A DNA stretch of 46,350 nucleotides, taken from Christensenella sp. UBA3944. Its GTDB lineage: Bacteria; Bacillota; Clostridia; Christensenellales; DTU072. Under the pieces are notes generated by a model. That model worked only from the letters and a program-made list of their open reading frames with translations, did no database searches and had not been told where the DNA came from. Below are positions 31,978-40,092 of the stretch, piece after piece. Made by a program: the position numbers and the translations under genes. The stretch covers positions 1-46,350 of the forward strand of contig DGDU01000012.1 of assembly GCA_002385605.1 (NCBI GenBank), written 5' to 3'. Every line of letters begins with the position of its first letter. The stretch's first letter is position 1.

Positions 31978-33825
31978 TTATTCGCTCGCGGGCTTTGCTT
32001 TGGCCGTTTTGGGCTTGGAAGCGGGCTTATTATTTCGCACATCGGAATCTGAAGCGGATGCTTCTTTTGCCGCCTCTTTATCTTCGGCTTTGGCGGGGGC
32101 TTTCGCGCTTGCTTTTTCGCTTTTATCCGATGGCGCATTTGCTGCTGCCTTTTGCTCTTTGTCTGACTGAACCTTGCCTTTTGGCTTTGCGGCTTTATCG
32201 GACGGGGCCTTGCCGTTTGGCTTAACCTCTTTTTCGGGCGGATTGCCGTTTTGTTTTTCGGGCTGCCCCGCGTCCGGTTGCTTTGCCGCTTTTTCGGCAA
32301 GCGCTTTTTCTTTCTCGGCCTTTTCGGCAAGAAGCGCCCTTTCCTTTTCGGCCTTTTCGGCGAGAATGGCCTCGTTTATTTCTTTTACGCGGCGGCGGAT
32401 TTTATCCTCCCACGGCAACATCACCATACCGCTTACAAAGTCGCGGGGCTCGCAGGGGGCGCTGAAAAGATAACCCTGCATATAGTTTACGCCGTTTTCC
32501 CTTAAGTACATCATTTCCTCGACCGTTTCGACGCCCTGCGTGACGAGCATTAGGTTTTTGTCGCGGCAGTAATGCTTTACCATCTCGAAGACATCGGCGG
32601 CTATGCCCTTGGACTTGGATTTACGCCAGAAGTTGCTTTCTATCTTTATGATGTCGATGGGAAGCTGCTCGAGCGTTGTGGGCGAGTTGAACTCGGCGCC
32701 GAAGTTATCGAGGGCTATCTTGAAGCCGTATTCTTTTAGCTTATCTATATTGGCTCGGGCGGGCTCGGAACTAAGGTACAGCCCGAAGTTGGAAATCTCG
32801 AAGATATAATCCTCGGGGTTGGCGCGAAGCTTGCGGGTTATTTTGCGCATTTCGTCGGCAAGTTCGGGGTTGAGAAGCTGCCTTTCGGAGAGGTTAATCG
32901 ATACAAACAGCTTGTTGTCGGGGTAGTTGTTCTTCCACAGGACATGCTGCTTTATCATCTGCTCGAAACACCAGAAGCCTACCCAGTTAATGTCGCCCGT
33001 TTGCTCCATTACATAAAGGAAGCTGGAAGGCGGCAGCACGCCCATCGTGCGGTGCTTCCAGCGGATTAACGACTCGCCGCCGTACACCGAGAAGGTGTTG
33101 GTGTCTACAAATGGCTGATAAAAGAGGGTGAACTCTTTTTCTTTTATGGCGTCCTGAATTTCCTGATAGTATCTGTACTCGTCGGACTCTTTGCTGCCCA
33201 TCTGCGGGGTGTAGCAGGCAAAGGTGTTGGGGCCCGAGCGGTGGCTTACAACCATGGCAAGCTCGAGGTTTCTTATAATTGCGTCGGCGGTGTCGCCCGC
33301 CGAGGGATAGCCCGCGACGGAGACATTTATGCTAAGCTCGAGGTTGTAAAGGTTTACGATTTCGATATCCTTGGTAAGCGTTTCGATTATGAGCTTGGCA
33401 AGCCCCTCGACATTCAAGTTGAACATGTTCTTTACGAACATCACGATGCAATCCTGCTTTTTGATGGCGACCTTTATGCCCCAGGGAAGCACCTTATTGA
33501 GGCGGGCGCAGATTTCTTTTTGCAGGTTGAAATACTGGTTTTCGCCAAGCGTCTTGCGTATGGATTCGTACTCGTTTATGTCCACCTGATAAAGGTAAAA
33601 TATCGTCTTTCTGGTGGCTACCGACACCGTCCGCTCTATATACTTTTTGAGCCAATCGAAGGATGTTATGCCCTTATCTATGTGCATTTCGGAGAAGTCG
33701 CTTCTTTCTTTGCGGATACGGTACACAAGGAAAGCTATAAGAAGCCCCATGGCGATTATGATAAGCACCAGGAACAGCACATACACGCCTGTGGAATATT
33801 TTTGCGAGAGCATAAAGTTATACAT
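31978..33825 (-). CDS. Membrane protein with degenerate GGDEF and degenerate EAL domain, Lys/Ala-rich tail
   Basis: A 615-residue protein: one transmembrane helix (about 13-36), a GGDEF-fold remnant without the signature (about 70-210), an EAL fold (about 220-470) and a low-complexity tail (about 480-615) rich in Lys, Ala, Glu and Pro with repeated AEKAEKE and APSDK units. EAL residues are altered: ESL at 251-253, ISN at 344-346 instead of ITE, DNFG at 373-376 instead of DDFG, KIE instead of KID, and TQGVET with Gln430 replacing the catalytic-metal Glu. It is therefore probably not a phosphodiesterase but could bind c-di-GMP or a partner. It overlaps the intact EAL gene upstream by 8 bases, so the two are co-translated. 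Confidence 0.82.
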   Translation of the reverse strand: MYNFMLSQKYSTGVYVLFLVLIIIAMGLLIAFLVYRIRKERSDFSEMHIDKGITSFDWLKKYIERTVSVATRKTIFYLYQVDINEYESIRKTLGENQYFNLQKEICARLNKVLPWGIKVAIKKQDCIVMFVKNMFNLNVEGLAKLIIETLTKDIEIVNLYNLELSINVSVAGYPSAGDTADAIIRNLELAMVVSHRSGPNTFACYTPQMGSKESDEYRYYQEIQDAIKEKEFTLFYQPFVDTNTFSVYGGESLIRWKHRTMGVLPPSSFLYVMEQTGDINWVGFWCFEQMIKQHVLWKNNYPDNKLFVSINLSERQLLNPELADEMRKITRKLRANPEDYIFEISNFGLYLSSEPARANIDKLKEYGFKIALDNFGAEFNSPTTLEQLPIDIIKIESNFWRKSKSKGIAADVFEMVKHYCRDKNLMLVTQGVETVEEMMYLRENGVNYMQGYLFSAPCEPRDFVSGMVMLPWEDKIRRRVKEINEAILAEKAEKERALLAEKAEKEKALAEKAAKQPDAGQPEKQNGNPPEKEVKPNGKAPSDKAAKPKGKVQSDKEQKAAANAPSDKSEKASAKAPAKAEDKEAAKEASASDSDVRNNKPASKPKTAKAKPASE

Positions 33826-36298
33826 CCTTGTTTACTTCCTTTAACATTTTTATGGCATCTTCGCGCGGCACGGCCCTGGAGATTACAAAGCCCTGAATCA
33901 TATCGCAATTAAGCGAGCGCAGAATCTCTACCTGCTCGGGCGTTTCGACGCCCTCGGCGATGACATCAAGCTTCATATCCTTTGCGAGATTGATGATATT
34001 TTTGATAATCGCGCGCGCATCGGCGTTGTCGACGATATCGTCTATCAGGCTCTTGTCTATCTTTATGAGGGTGGCGGGCAGAAGTTTAAGGTGGAGCATC
34101 GAGGAGTACGCCACGCCGAAGTCGTCTATGTGTATCCCTATGCCCGAAGACCTCAGGATGTTTAGCTTCGCCACCGCTTCCTCGAAAGAATACAATGCCG
34201 CGCTTTCGGTGATTTCTATGTTGAAAACACCCTTCTTTAGGTTGTGCCTGCCTAGCCGTTCCACGAATGAGGCGGTAAATCCCGCCTGCATAAGCTGAAT
34301 GGGCGACACATTTACGGCAACCTGAATGTTTTTGTCCTGAATCTCGGCGGCAAAGCTCATCGCCCTGTCGCAGATATAATTGCCGAGGTCTATCATTCCG
34401 CCGTACTGTTCGGCTATCGATATAAGCTCGCTGATGTTAATTTCGGCGCTTTTGGGGCCAATTATGCGGCAAAGCGCCTCGAAGCCCACAATTTTATTGG
34501 TGACAAGCGAATACTGGGGCTGGAAATATGCGTCCAGCTCTTTGTTTTCGACCATCTTCTTTACAACGCCGTCGGCGCGGAAATTCGTCCGCGCTACCGA
34601 GAAGCTAGTGGGGTAAAGCACATAATGGCTTTGCTTTTGCGCCTCGATGGCAAACTCTAACGCACGCTGGGCGTTGCTTATAAGGCTGTCCACGGTAATG
34701 TTGCTGTCGCGGGAATTAAGGACTATCATGCCCAGCTTTCCGTCCAGCTGAATGTTGTTGTCATTGAGGGTTATGGGGCGGCGCAGCCTCTCCATTATTA
34801 CGGGTAGCTTGTTTATAAGGGTGTTTATGGTGTTTTCGTCGGTATTCAGAAGGGCGAAATCGCCGTTTTTGAGGACATACAGCTCGCCTAAGCCCGCGAA
34901 CTCCCTCTTAAGGCTTCCCGAGTACAGCATTATCGTTTGCCTGAACAGGTGCTCGCCCATCATAACCTTCAGCATGGTAAGGTTGGAAAGGCGCAGGAGC
35001 GCCAGCGCGCACTTTATGCCTTTGCCTTTTGAGATTATATCGGCCAGCCTGTTTACGAACACCCACTCGTACTGCAAATCTGTTATGCTGTCGTATCGGT
35101 CGGAGTGCGAAAGCGATTTGTATGCGGCAATATCCTCGGTCATATCAGAGCCTATAAGCCTGTAAGTCTTGCCGAAGCGGACGACGCTCATTATAAGGTA
35201 ATGCTTGTCGCCGTTGCGGTCGTCCAAATCCAGAATCACCGGCTTAAGCGCGGCGAGCGCCTGCGCGGGCTTTCTGCCGTCCGCCGAAAGGGCCTGCCCT
35301 ATGTTATCTATATCGAATTTTTTATCAAAATTGTTGTTTTTCCAGATGATTTTGCCCGATGGCAGCACCTTGACGGCATAGTTTTCGTTGCGGATGTTCA
35401 GGAATTGGAAATCGCCTTCGTCCCTTAGAAGCATAAGCATAAGGAGCACGAACGCCGCCGAGAAAATGGCGCAAAGGGCGACATTCTCTATAATAAACCG
35501 TGTGGTCTGGCTGCGGATAAGGGAGTCGAGCAGGTCGGGAGAGCGGTTGACGGCGACCCTGATGCCGCCGAAGCCGTTGTTCCGCTGCGAAATGTGCATA
35601 ATCGTTTTTTGCGAGCCTATTTTGAGTTCGTCAGTAAAGGCGAGGTTATCCCTTATTTTTTCTTTGATTGAAACATCGAGGCCCGAATAAAACGACTGCG
35701 ACAAAACAAGGTCGCCGGAGGATACGCTGTACGAATAATCGGGGGCAAACAGCCTTATATCGTCAAATTCGTTGTTCTTTATGCCGCCGAACACCGTTTC
35801 TAGGCTCAAAACCGCCACGATATAACCGCTATCCGTCTTTTTTATAGAGCAGTAGACGGGGCCTGCAAGGCTGTTGTAGCCTTGCGAAACCATATTTTCA
35901 AACACATGAATGTCGCGGTATACGGCGCTTCCTGTATTTTGAAGTATCGATTCGAATTTTTGGGTGAGGATTATATCGTTTACAACGGCGGCGTTATGGG
36001 CGAGTAGTTTTGCTTCGCCATCGTTTATAAATAAAATTGCGCTTACTTCGTGGAGGGTTCCGTCGGGCACGGCTTCGGGCGAGGCAAACGCAAGCGCCGC
36101 GTCCGCCCTCGCGAAAGCGCCGAAAATGTCTTTGTTTATATCGTCAGCCGAGTCCGCCACCTGGGCATAATAACTTTCGCGGAGTTCGTTAGTCTGCAGA
36201 AAACCGAAGAGAGCCGACACCAATACCGAGGCCAATAACACTATGCAAAGCATTATTGTCGTCTTGAATGAAATTCTCTTGGTCCTAAGAGTAACCAT
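33818..36298 (-). CDS. Membrane sensor with degenerate GGDEF and intact EAL domain (c-di-GMP phosphodiesterase)
   Basis: An 826-residue protein: N-terminal transmembrane helix (about 14-34), an extracytoplasmic sensor region (about 35-265), a second helix (about 268-292), a PAS-like segment, a GGDEF-fold domain whose signature has decayed to KNGDFALL, and a C-terminal EAL domain. The EAL domain keeps GFEALCRI, VNVSPIQL, EITESA, HIDDFGVAYSS, LIKIDKSL, VIAEGVET and MIQGFVIS, so it should hydrolyse c-di-GMP to pGpG. A fully consensus sigma-A promoter lies 33 bases upstream. The Shine-Dalgarno is G-rich but imperfect. It overlaps the degenerate EAL gene downstream. Confidence 0.88.
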   Translation of the reverse strand: MVTLRTKRISFKTTIMLCIVLLASVLVSALFGFLQTNELRESYYAQVADSADDINKDIFGAFARADAALAFASPEAVPDGTLHEVSAILFINDGEAKLLAHNAAVVNDIILTQKFESILQNTGSAVYRDIHVFENMVSQGYNSLAGPVYCSIKKTDSGYIVAVLSLETVFGGIKNNEFDDIRLFAPDYSYSVSSGDLVLSQSFYSGLDVSIKEKIRDNLAFTDELKIGSQKTIMHISQRNNGFGGIRVAVNRSPDLLDSLIRSQTTRFIIENVALCAIFSAAFVLLMLMLLRDEGDFQFLNIRNENYAVKVLPSGKIIWKNNNFDKKFDIDNIGQALSADGRKPAQALAALKPVILDLDDRNGDKHYLIMSVVRFGKTYRLIGSDMTEDIAAYKSLSHSDRYDSITDLQYEWVFVNRLADIISKGKGIKCALALLRLSNLTMLKVMMGEHLFRQTIMLYSGSLKREFAGLGELYVLKNGDFALLNTDENTINTLINKLPVIMERLRRPITLNDNNIQLDGKLGMIVLNSRDSNITVDSLISNAQRALEFAIEAQKQSHYVLYPTSFSVARTNFRADGVVKKMVENKELDAYFQPQYSLVTNKIVGFEALCRIIGPKSAEINISELISIAEQYGGMIDLGNYICDRAMSFAAEIQDKNIQVAVNVSPIQLMQAGFTASFVERLGRHNLKKGVFNIEITESAALYSFEEAVAKLNILRSSGIGIHIDDFGVAYSSMLHLKLLPATLIKIDKSLIDDIVDNADARAIIKNIINLAKDMKLDVIAEGVETPEQVEILRSLNCDMIQGFVISRAVPREDAIKMLKEVNKDV

Positions 36299-36330
36299 CG
36301 ACCCCGCCTAATAATTAAACTTATATAACT

Positions 36331-36359
36331 ATTATAATTTTAATAACATAGGATGTCAA
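36331..36359 (-). promoter_or_regulatory. Consensus sigma-A promoter of the EAL gene pair
   Basis: On the - strand a perfect TTGACA (36354-36359), 17-base spacer and perfect TATAAT (36331-36336). Predicted 5' leader is about 25 bases. Confidence 0.85.
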
Positions 36360-36388
36360 CAGTTAATGAAAAGCGATTAAATTTACCG

Positions 36389-39300
36389 CTAAACATTCTC
36401 CTCTTTGGTGAACCTTATGCACTTAAGCTCGAAGCTGCCGAACTCGAACATCCCCTTCGGCGCGTCGCCTATGGAGTTTTCGAGAATGTCGGTAAAGCAT
36501 ACGGGCTTGAAGCCCCGAATCGAGATTGCCGCCGTCTGGGGCATGTCGCTGCAGTTGTAGGCGCGCACTATCATGCCGTTGCCGTCGTCGGCGAGCTTAA
36601 CCGCCTCCAGGATTATGCTCTTGTTGTCCGTGAAGTAATTTTGTATTTCTTCGGCCTCTTTTACGCCGTTTGTGATAACCGAAAGCGGATTGTTGAAGAG
36701 GTAGGCTTTGCGGTAGGTTTGATAACTTAGGGCTCCCTTATGCGGGAATATGGCATACCTGAAGTGGTGATGCCCGAAATCGACATCCTTGCCGGGGCCG
36801 AGGAGCGGGCTTCTGGACACATTCATATCGATTACGCCGTGCTTGCACCTGAAGCCGTACTTGCAGTTGTTTATAACCGATATGCCGCACTCGTTGTCGG
36901 ACATATCGACAAACTTCTGGCCGGGCACCTCGAACTGCGCTTTTTCGATGCTGTTGTTTTCGGTGGTCTTTCTCGCTATGTGCCCGAACTGGATATTGAA
37001 TTTGCACTCGTCGGTTTCGATATTTACGGGGAAGGCAACCCTCAGCATGCTGTTCTTGCTGTCGGTGTCTATATCGGTGTCGAAAGAAACCAGGGGAGAG
37101 CCGTCCAGAATGCTTATCTCCTGCTTGATTTCGGTATTCCCCACGGAGTAGCGTACCAGCGCGTACGCCTTGGCGCCGTCGGTGCCCGTCTCAAAACTGT
37201 CGCAGGTGGCGTTGCGCTTCCATATCCTGTAATTGCGCCTGATATCCCAGCAGTTGCCGAAGTCTTTATACAGCGTGAACCGGTTGAACTTTGCGCCCTT
37301 CCTAACAAACTCCTTACCCAGTGTCTTGTCGTATACGGACACGATAAAGCCGTTTTTGAAGGTTACCCTCACCTTATCGTTTTCGATGGAATTCTTGGTC
37401 GCCTTAGCCTCGAACTTTTCTATGAGCTTGTCGGGGGAAAGCCCTGTTACGCCGAGGGCGGGGACTCTTACCCTGTACCAGAGGTCATTGACTTTTATGG
37501 GCAAGTCGTAGGCGAAAGAGTTGAAATTGGCGACGCCCCGCCCTTTAATCAGCTTGTTGAGAAGCTTGTCTATGCCCCAGGTAAGGCGGCTTACAATGGC
37601 TTCGTACCTTTCCTTAGCTTCGACATACACCCTGTTGATGGACGAGCCCGGCAGTATGTCGTGGAACTGGTACAGCAGTACTTCTTTCCAGATTTGATCA
37701 AGCTCATCCCGCCCTATCGGAAGCTCCAGCCCCCTGCCGTCGGCAAGCGCCATGAGCATTTCGTAATTGCGGAGGCGGAACTCGCACTTTCTGTTCATCT
37801 TTTTGACATCCGACCATGTGGTAAAGGTGCCCTGATGCTTTTCGAGATACAGCTCGCCCTTATGGTGGGGGAATTTGTCGGGCTCGGCGAAGGTCTTTTC
37901 GAAGAAATCCTTGGCGAAGCCGAAATTGTAGCGGGGCATGCCTTTGATATCATGCAGCCTGTTTGCCCTTTCTATATGCTCAAAGCCCGGGCCGCCGCCG
38001 CCGTCGCCTATGCCGAACAAGGATATCGCTTCGTTGTGTATCTTGCGCTCGGCATAGTTCTTTTCGCCCGCCTTGAGGTAGTCGCCGCGGGCGGGGCCGT
38101 TGTAGGTATTTTCGGGCAGCATATGGGCGTAAACCGTAGACCCGTCAAGCCCCTCCCATTTGAATGTATGGTAAGGGAATTTATTTACGGTGTTCCAGCT
38201 TAGCTTTTGGGTAAGGAAGTACGGTACATTGGCAAGCCTCATAACCTGGGGTATGCAAGCCGAGTAGCCGAAGCTGTCGGGCAGCCAGAGGATTTTCATG
38301 TGCTCGCCGAACTCGTTAAGGTAGTACTTAAGCCCGTAGTAGAATTGCCTTACCAAGCTTTCGCCGCTTATGAGGTTAGAGTCCATCTCAACCCAGGTGG
38401 CGCCCTGAAGCTCCCACCTGCCCTCTTTGTAGGCTTTCTTTATGTTTTCAAAGACCGTGGGGTATTCCTTGGCCATCCAGTCGTAAAGCTGCGCCTGCGA
38501 CGCCCCGAACTTATAGCCGGGGTACCTTGCCATATTCACAAACTGGTTACAAAAGGATCTCGCACCCTTCCTTTTGGTTTCCCTGAGAGGCCAAAGCCAG
38601 GCAAGATCGATATGGGCGTGGCCGATGGCTGTGTATGTAAAGGCGCCCTCTGTCGCGGGGGTTTCGAGGTAGGGCTTAAGCTTTTCGCGAAGCTTAGCCG
38701 CCCTGCTTTCGTTTATATCTTTTGTTGCGGCAGCCACCTCTTTGAGGTCGGCAAACAGTTTCCTGATGTATTCGTCGTCGGCGTTAAAATCATACACCGA
38801 CAGCAGTACCTCGATGTCGTAGGCCAAGGCGCGTATCTCGGGGTTGACCAGGGCTATATCCATCTGGACAACTTCTAAGTTGTTTTTGAGGTTTCCAAAA
38901 AGATCGTTTGCCCCGCAGTCAATAAAAAACTCGGCTCTCCCGCCCTCGGAAAGGTTGTCGTCCAGGACAACTTTCTTGACCGGAAGGCCGAGCCTGTAAT
39001 CGAATTGGCTGGCGTAGCATGTTATACCCTGTTTAGGCGTGCCGTTTTTGTCGTAAACGAGGCCCTCGCCCGAAATATCTATAAGGTACACAAGCCTGTC
39101 TTTTGGGGTCCCTTTGGGTATATCACCCGTTATATGCATCCATGCGCAGTCGAAAACCTTATCCGCCCACCTCTTTCCTACCTCTAGCTTGATTTCCCTG
39201 CCCACGAAGCGGTCTTCAAAAGGCACGGGCTCCTCGGTGACATAGGCTGTGGCATTAAGGCTGCCGATTTTGGTATAGGATTTTTCCCTGAGGTGCTCGA

Positions 39301-39433
39301 GAGCGCTGTCGAGTTTGATCCTTTTTGCGACATTTATTATATTTATACCGCCCTTTTCGCGTTTTGCCGAAACAAGGCGCTTTATAAACCCATAAATATC
39401 GTCGGTGACAAGCATTTTAAGTGATTTAGCCAT
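36389..39433 (-). CDS. Alpha-mannosidase, glycoside hydrolase family 38
   Basis: A 1014-residue GH38 enzyme that removes alpha-linked mannose with retention. No signal peptide, so cytoplasmic. The zinc site begins with GHAHIDLAWLWPLRET (HxD near residue 270). The nucleophile Asp is in WLPDSFGYSACIPQV (near 385), followed by FLTQKLSWN and the metal-binding end of the catalytic domain. The N-terminal 250 residues and C-terminal beta domains are typical of the long bacterial form. GGAGG is seven bases before the ATG, and a strong promoter with an overlapping palindrome lies upstream. It pairs functionally with the GH2 beta-mannosidase in the window. No transporter or regulator is adjacent. Confidence 0.93.
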   Translation of the reverse strand: MAKSLKMLVTDDIYGFIKRLVSAKREKGGINIINVAKRIKLDSALEHLREKSYTKIGSLNATAYVTEEPVPFEDRFVGREIKLEVGKRWADKVFDCAWMHITGDIPKGTPKDRLVYLIDISGEGLVYDKNGTPKQGITCYASQFDYRLGLPVKKVVLDDNLSEGGRAEFFIDCGANDLFGNLKNNLEVVQMDIALVNPEIRALAYDIEVLLSVYDFNADDEYIRKLFADLKEVAAATKDINESRAAKLREKLKPYLETPATEGAFTYTAIGHAHIDLAWLWPLRETKRKGARSFCNQFVNMARYPGYKFGASQAQLYDWMAKEYPTVFENIKKAYKEGRWELQGATWVEMDSNLISGESLVRQFYYGLKYYLNEFGEHMKILWLPDSFGYSACIPQVMRLANVPYFLTQKLSWNTVNKFPYHTFKWEGLDGSTVYAHMLPENTYNGPARGDYLKAGEKNYAERKIHNEAISLFGIGDGGGGPGFEHIERANRLHDIKGMPRYNFGFAKDFFEKTFAEPDKFPHHKGELYLEKHQGTFTTWSDVKKMNRKCEFRLRNYEMLMALADGRGLELPIGRDELDQIWKEVLLYQFHDILPGSSINRVYVEAKERYEAIVSRLTWGIDKLLNKLIKGRGVANFNSFAYDLPIKVNDLWYRVRVPALGVTGLSPDKLIEKFEAKATKNSIENDKVRVTFKNGFIVSVYDKTLGKEFVRKGAKFNRFTLYKDFGNCWDIRRNYRIWKRNATCDSFETGTDGAKAYALVRYSVGNTEIKQEISILDGSPLVSFDTDIDTDSKNSMLRVAFPVNIETDECKFNIQFGHIARKTTENNSIEKAQFEVPGQKFVDMSDNECGISVINNCKYGFRCKHGVIDMNVSRSPLLGPGKDVDFGHHHFRYAIFPHKGALSYQTYRKAYLFNNPLSVITNGVKEAEEIQNYFTDNKSIILEAVKLADDGNGMIVRAYNCSDMPQTAAISIRGFKPVCFTDILENSIGDAPKGMFEFGSFELKCIRFTKEENV

Positions 39434-39451
39434 AAAAAGTCCTCCGTTCTC

Positions 39452-39481
39452 ATTCTACCCGAAACAGATTGACGATGTCAA
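39452..39481 (-). promoter_or_regulatory. Promoter with overlapping palindrome upstream of the alpha-mannosidase
   Basis: On the - strand TTGACA (39476-39481), 18-base spacer, TAGAAT (39452-39457). The -35 region is part of a palindrome, TTGAC-GAT-GTCAA (39469-39481), a possible operator for a sugar-responsive repressor. Confidence 0.6.
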
Positions 39482-39527
39482 ATTCTATGGCGTTTTTTGC
39501 CGATAAAGCACATATTTTTAAAAACTC

Positions 39528-39556
39528 TTGATATATATAATGTTATCTGTTAGAAT
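39528..39556 (+). promoter_or_regulatory. Promoter of the PAS-GGDEF gene
   Basis: TTGATA (39528-39533), 17-base spacer, TAGAAT (39551-39556) preceded by TGT, an extended -10. It rules out a translation start at 39528. Confidence 0.65.
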
Positions 39557-39584
39557 ATCTATAATATTTTTGCCTCAGGCGGTA

Positions 39585-39995
39585 ATGAAAGAGGGAATCT
39601 ATAAAGACTATAAGAAGGGTGGAAAGGTGGAACTTTTTTTAATTAGCGCTTTTCTTCTGATATCTTTTTTCTTTCTCATATTTATATGTGACCTAAGGTT
39701 TATAGCTTCAAGCAATACCAATTTCGCTCTAATGGTTAAAATCGGATTGTCGATTTTACAAAAAGCCGGAAGCTCGACGATACTTGAGCCCTTCGTTACA
39801 AGCAAAACTTACAACGGGCTGATGTCAGCGGGAAAACACGCGGCGCCGCTTTTTGCCGAATTGGGCATTTTTCTTGCTGCCAAATCCGACAGCTTTTATT
39901 ATTGGTTAGCCGTTATTATATCCAACGCATTGTTGGTCGCGGGGGGGCGCCGCTTTTGTCGGCATCTGGAACAAACGCAAAAGCAACAAACTTAA
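39585..39995 (+). CDS. Membrane part of a PAS-GGDEF diguanylate cyclase, 5' fragment before a frameshift
   Basis: The frame begins at ATG 39585 (AGGCGG just upstream) or at GTG 39627 (AAGGGTGG upstream). It encodes a transmembrane helix (LFLISAFLLISFFFLIFICD), a short outside domain and the beginning of a second helix (YYWLAVIISNALLVAGG). It enters a run of seven G (39941-39947) and then continues out of frame to a stop at 39995. Removing one G joins it without a break to the following PAS-GGDEF frame and restores AGGAAFVGIWNKRK, a normal end of a membrane helix with basic residues. The joined protein would be 676 residues. Whether this is a phase-variable switch, an inactivating mutation or a sequencing error cannot be told from one sequence. 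Confidence 0.72.
   Translation: MKEGIYKDYKKGGKVELFLISAFLLISFFFLIFICDLRFIASSNTNFALMVKIGLSILQKAGSSTILEPFVTSKTYNGLMSAGKHAAPLFAELGIFLAAKSDSFYYWLAVIISNALLVAGGRRFCRHLEQTQKQQT
39941..39947 (+). repeat. Poly-G tract (7 G) at the frameshift point
   Basis: Seven consecutive G at the codon boundary where the open frame changes from the membrane part to the PAS-GGDEF part. Six G would give one continuous gene. Slippage on such tracts is the classic mechanism of phase variation. Confidence 0.85.
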
Positions 39996-40092
39996 AGAGA
40001 TTCTCTCGCTGGCCGACAACATCCCCTTTGCGGTCTTTTTCTGCTCGGCATGCGATTATTCTTTTGTACAGGCCAGCAAGGCTTTTTATAAA

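Noticed and set aside
32280..32390. Repetitive DNA as a CRISPR or mobile repeat
   Set aside because: The repeats are in frame and encode the Lys/Ala/Glu-rich tail of the EAL-like protein; there are no spacers or flanking repeats.
36740..38878. Antisense open frames opposite the alpha-mannosidase (487 and 223 codons)
   Set aside because: No ribosome binding site, no motif, fully inside a recognised GH38 gene.
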